A DNA stretch of 6,067 bases. It comes from Selenomonadaceae bacterium. GTDB taxonomy: Bacteria > Bacillota > Negativicutes > Selenomonadales > Selenomonadaceae. Below the pieces are notes generated by a model, which was not told the origin of the DNA, did no database searches, and was given only the letters and a program-made list of their open reading frames with translations. The position numbers and the translations under genes are program-made. Shown here piece by piece: positions 4,507-6,067 of the stretch. The stretch covers positions 1 to 6,067 of the forward strand of contig JAFXOC010000026.1 in assembly GCA_017529085.1 (NCBI GenBank), given 5' to 3'. Every line of letters begins with the position of its first letter. The stretch's first letter is position 1.

Positions 4507-4644
4507 TTGTGTAAAGTAGAATCTAAAAAATTTATTTCTTTTTTTTTTGAGAAATTTTTTGAAATTTTGGAGGCAATCTGAATATAAAATGTAACTTTTG
4601 CCTTAAATGTTGAAATGCCCATATTTTCCCCTTTGTAGCGTAAA
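4507..4644. other. AT-rich gap, candidate attachment-site region of the recombinase element
   Basis: This 138-bp stretch separates the recombinase stop from the point where portal similarity begins. It holds a run of ten T (4539-4548), a direct repeat GAAATTTT (4551-4558 and 4561-4568) and an inverted repeat (4571-4603). Large serine recombinase genes usually lie next to their own attachment site, so the element end is expected here. The exact core cannot be fixed without the other end. Confidence 0.3.
4571..4603. repeat. Inverted repeat AGGCAA/TTGCCT downstream of the recombinase
   Basis: AGGCAA at 4571-4576 and TTGCCT at 4598-4603 are perfect inverted copies around a 21-nt AT-rich centre. 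On the minus strand it lies about 40 nt after the recombinase stop. The stem is too short and the loop too long for a good terminator. An imperfect palindrome of this size would also fit a recombinase binding site. Confidence 0.25.
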
Positions 4645-6067
4645 CTAACTTTTATATCGCCATTCAATCTCTATACTCTCATTTGGAGATACCAAAATTC
4701 TTTTAATGAAAGCGTGAGCCATATCGTAAGTAAGCGATTTTTCATTGGAAAATCTTTCGCATATATCTTCAAGTTCGGAATAAATAGCATTGATTTCCGT
4801 TCTTGCGATATTTTGTTCATCGTTCATTTCTTCAACTTCTGACTGAAGACGAACCATTTCGGAATCAATCGCTTTCTTATTTTGCAGATACCTTTCCTTG
4901 CTGATATTCCCCGAAGTATATTGTTCATATTCGCGAAACTTTTTACGTTTCAAAAATTCAATGCGGCGATTTAATTTTTCTAAATTTTTACGATTATTAT
5001 TATGACTACTAACTGACCGCTTTTGTTTACTTTTATTTTCGCGCTTCCAAACTTCAATTCTTTTACATATTGCTTGAAAGACTATTTGCTCTAATTTTGG
5101 CTCTTGTATATGCGAATTTTTACATTCCTCATCCCCTTCATGACTTCTATATTTACAAAAAAATACTTTCGACGGCATTTTATCCATACGACGCAAGCAA
5201 TTAGCGCAAATTACCAAAGATTTTAATGGAAATAATATTGTTTTCCTTTGGGGCATTTTTATTTTTTTTCTTGTCATTTGCGCCAATTCATATTCTTCAG
5301 TGGTTATTATCGCCTCGTGCATATTCGGTACAATAATCCACTCTTCCCTACTCTTCTTAACAGAAGAACGCTTACAAGGAAATAATTGTTCTCTTAATCC
5401 TCCGACAGCAGCTCCTGTGTAGGTATATCTATTGAGAATGTCGCGTACTACTCCGTAATCCCACCGTTGCTTGCTAGAAGTGTTATGAAATTTACGATTT
5501 CCCGGATTTTTCATACGAAAATACATACTGGGCGTTGGTATATTTTCATCGTTAAGCATTTGGGCAATTTCGCCAATTTTCATACCGTCAATAGTAGCAG
5601 TAAATATTCGACGAACTACAGCGGCGGCTTCAGGATCGATAATATCCATACCCTTTCGATTTGGGTCTCTTTTGTAACCATAAGCCGGAAATCCGTTTCT
5701 ATGCCCCTTTTTTCTTGCTTGCGCCTTTCCACTCTTTACTTTTAACGATAAATCCTTACTGTATGCATCGTAAATTATGGCGCGCATAATTACGTCAATT
5801 CCGCCAGTAGTCCCTTTATAATCCTTACTGTCGTAATTATCGTTAATCGAGATATACCGTACTCCCAAAAACGGAAAGAGATATTCCAAATAATCTCCCC
5901 ATTCAATATAATCTCTGGAAAAACGGCTAAAATCTTTCGTTATACAGCAAAAATACTTCCCTGCTTTAATATCCGCTATCATTCTCTGAAACGCAGGGCG
6001 GTTCGTATTCGTACCCGTAAAACCGTCGTCGACAAACTCGGTACGAGGATAATTTGATAGTTCAGAG
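4645..6067 (-). CDS. Large serine recombinase (site-specific integrase/resolvase family), 5' end outside window
   Basis: A phage- or transposon-type integrase that joins and exchanges DNA through a serine-linked intermediate. The frame is open to the window edge, so the 473 visible residues are the C-terminal part of a protein of about 520-560. The first ~30 codons, before the ATG at 5982, include FVDDGFTGTNTNRPAFQRM, typical of the resolvase domain; the catalytic serine lies beyond the edge. Next are TKDFSRFSRDYIEWGDYLEYLFP with the conserved catalytic-site arginines, GVRYISINDNYDS, and the recombinase domain with GFPAYGYKRDP, IDPEAAAVVRRIF and a W-D-YGVVRDILNRYTYTG block. A zinc ribbon follows (CANC...FFCKYR...EEC, then NSH) and a long charged coiled coil of roughly 90-100 residues (LEKLNRRIEFLKRKKFREYEQY...SEVEEMNDEQ), as needed for synapsis control. 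No frameshift is seen. It reads toward the broken portal gene. It probably mobilises an element extending to the right of the window. Confidence 0.93.
   Translation of the reverse strand, partial: SELSNYPRTEFVDDGFTGTNTNRPAFQRMIADIKAGKYFCCITKDFSRFSRDYIEWGDYLEYLFPFLGVRYISINDNYDSKDYKGTTGGIDVIMRAIIYDAYSKDLSLKVKSGKAQARKKGHRNGFPAYGYKRDPNRKGMDIIDPEAAAVVRRIFTATIDGMKIGEIAQMLNDENIPTPSMYFRMKNPGNRKFHNTSSKQRWDYGVVRDILNRYTYTGAAVGGLREQLFPCKRSSVKKSREEWIIVPNMHEAIITTEEYELAQMTRKKIKMPQRKTILFPLKSLVICANCLRRMDKMPSKVFFCKYRSHEGDEECKNSHIQEPKLEQIVFQAICKRIEVWKRENKSKQKRSVSSHNNNRKNLEKLNRRIEFLKRKKFREYEQYTSGNISKERYLQNKKAIDSEMVRLQSEVEEMNDEQNIARTEINAIYSELEDICERFSNEKSLTYDMAHAFIKRILVSPNESIEIEWRYKS

Noticed and set aside
4525..4570. 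T-rich tract as an intrinsic terminator
   Set aside because: No GC-rich stem stands next to the T run on either strand.
4244..4581. Two plus-strand open frames over the portal fragment and the AT-rich gap
   Set aside because: They lie opposite clear portal similarity and run into low-complexity T-rich sequence.
5467..5745. A 92-codon plus-strand frame inside the recombinase gene
   Set aside because: It is antisense to the recombinase domain and has no coding features.
1..6067. CRISPR array, tRNA, rRNA or terminal repeats of an insertion sequence
   Set aside because: No regularly spaced repeats, cloverleaf-like segments or paired terminal inverted repeats flanking a transposase were seen on either strand.

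Overview
The window looks like a mobile or prophage-derived accessory region of a low-to-moderate GC Bacillota (Firmicutes) chromosome, of the Clostridia or Negativicutes kind. Three things support this: strong AGGAGG-type ribosome binding sites, near-consensus sigma-A promoters, and families common in such genomes (DUF1294, DUF169, UmuC/ImpB-type Y-family polymerase, HK97-type portal, large serine recombinase). The species cannot be named from the sequence.

Layout. At the left, on the plus strand, are the end of a DUF1294 membrane protein (17-250), a complete DUF169 protein (268-987), and the first ~74 codons of a Y-family DNA polymerase (from 1067). The polymerase breaks off at about 1289. 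There it meets, tail to tail, the 3' part of a minus-strand gene for an unrecognised membrane-anchored protein (start at 2129). That gene is also broken by an apparent one-base insertion in a G run near 1548-1551. Upstream of it on the same strand is a second unrecognised gene (2662-2159). Together they form a two-gene minus-strand operon with a clear promoter at 2691-2719. A divergent, equally good promoter at 2770-2798 serves a plus-strand WYL-family-like regulator (2995-3810). This regulator has kept its winged-helix N-terminus and its C-terminal WCX domain but lacks the WYL core between them.

Downstream of the regulator are a possible 50-codon ORF overlapping its stop codon, and then the N-terminal 64 codons of a PD-(D/E)XK nuclease-family protein (3919-4113), broken off at a second tail-to-tail junction. 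The partner there is a minus-strand fragment of a phage portal gene (4171-4506). The right third is the C-terminal ~470 residues of a large serine recombinase on the minus strand, running off the window edge at 6067. The portal fragment ends abruptly about 140 bp from the recombinase stop, so the recombinase may belong to an element that integrated into a portal gene.

Interpretation. The seen facts are an intact-looking divergent regulatory region surrounded by truncated genes. My inference is that this is an accessory island repeatedly rearranged by recombination. WYL-type regulators and PD-(D/E)XK nucleases often occur in phage-defence loci, and two uncharacterised genes sit divergently from the regulator. 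The centre could therefore be the remnant of an undescribed defence or stress module, but the sequence does not prove that function. No tRNA, rRNA or CRISPR array was seen.
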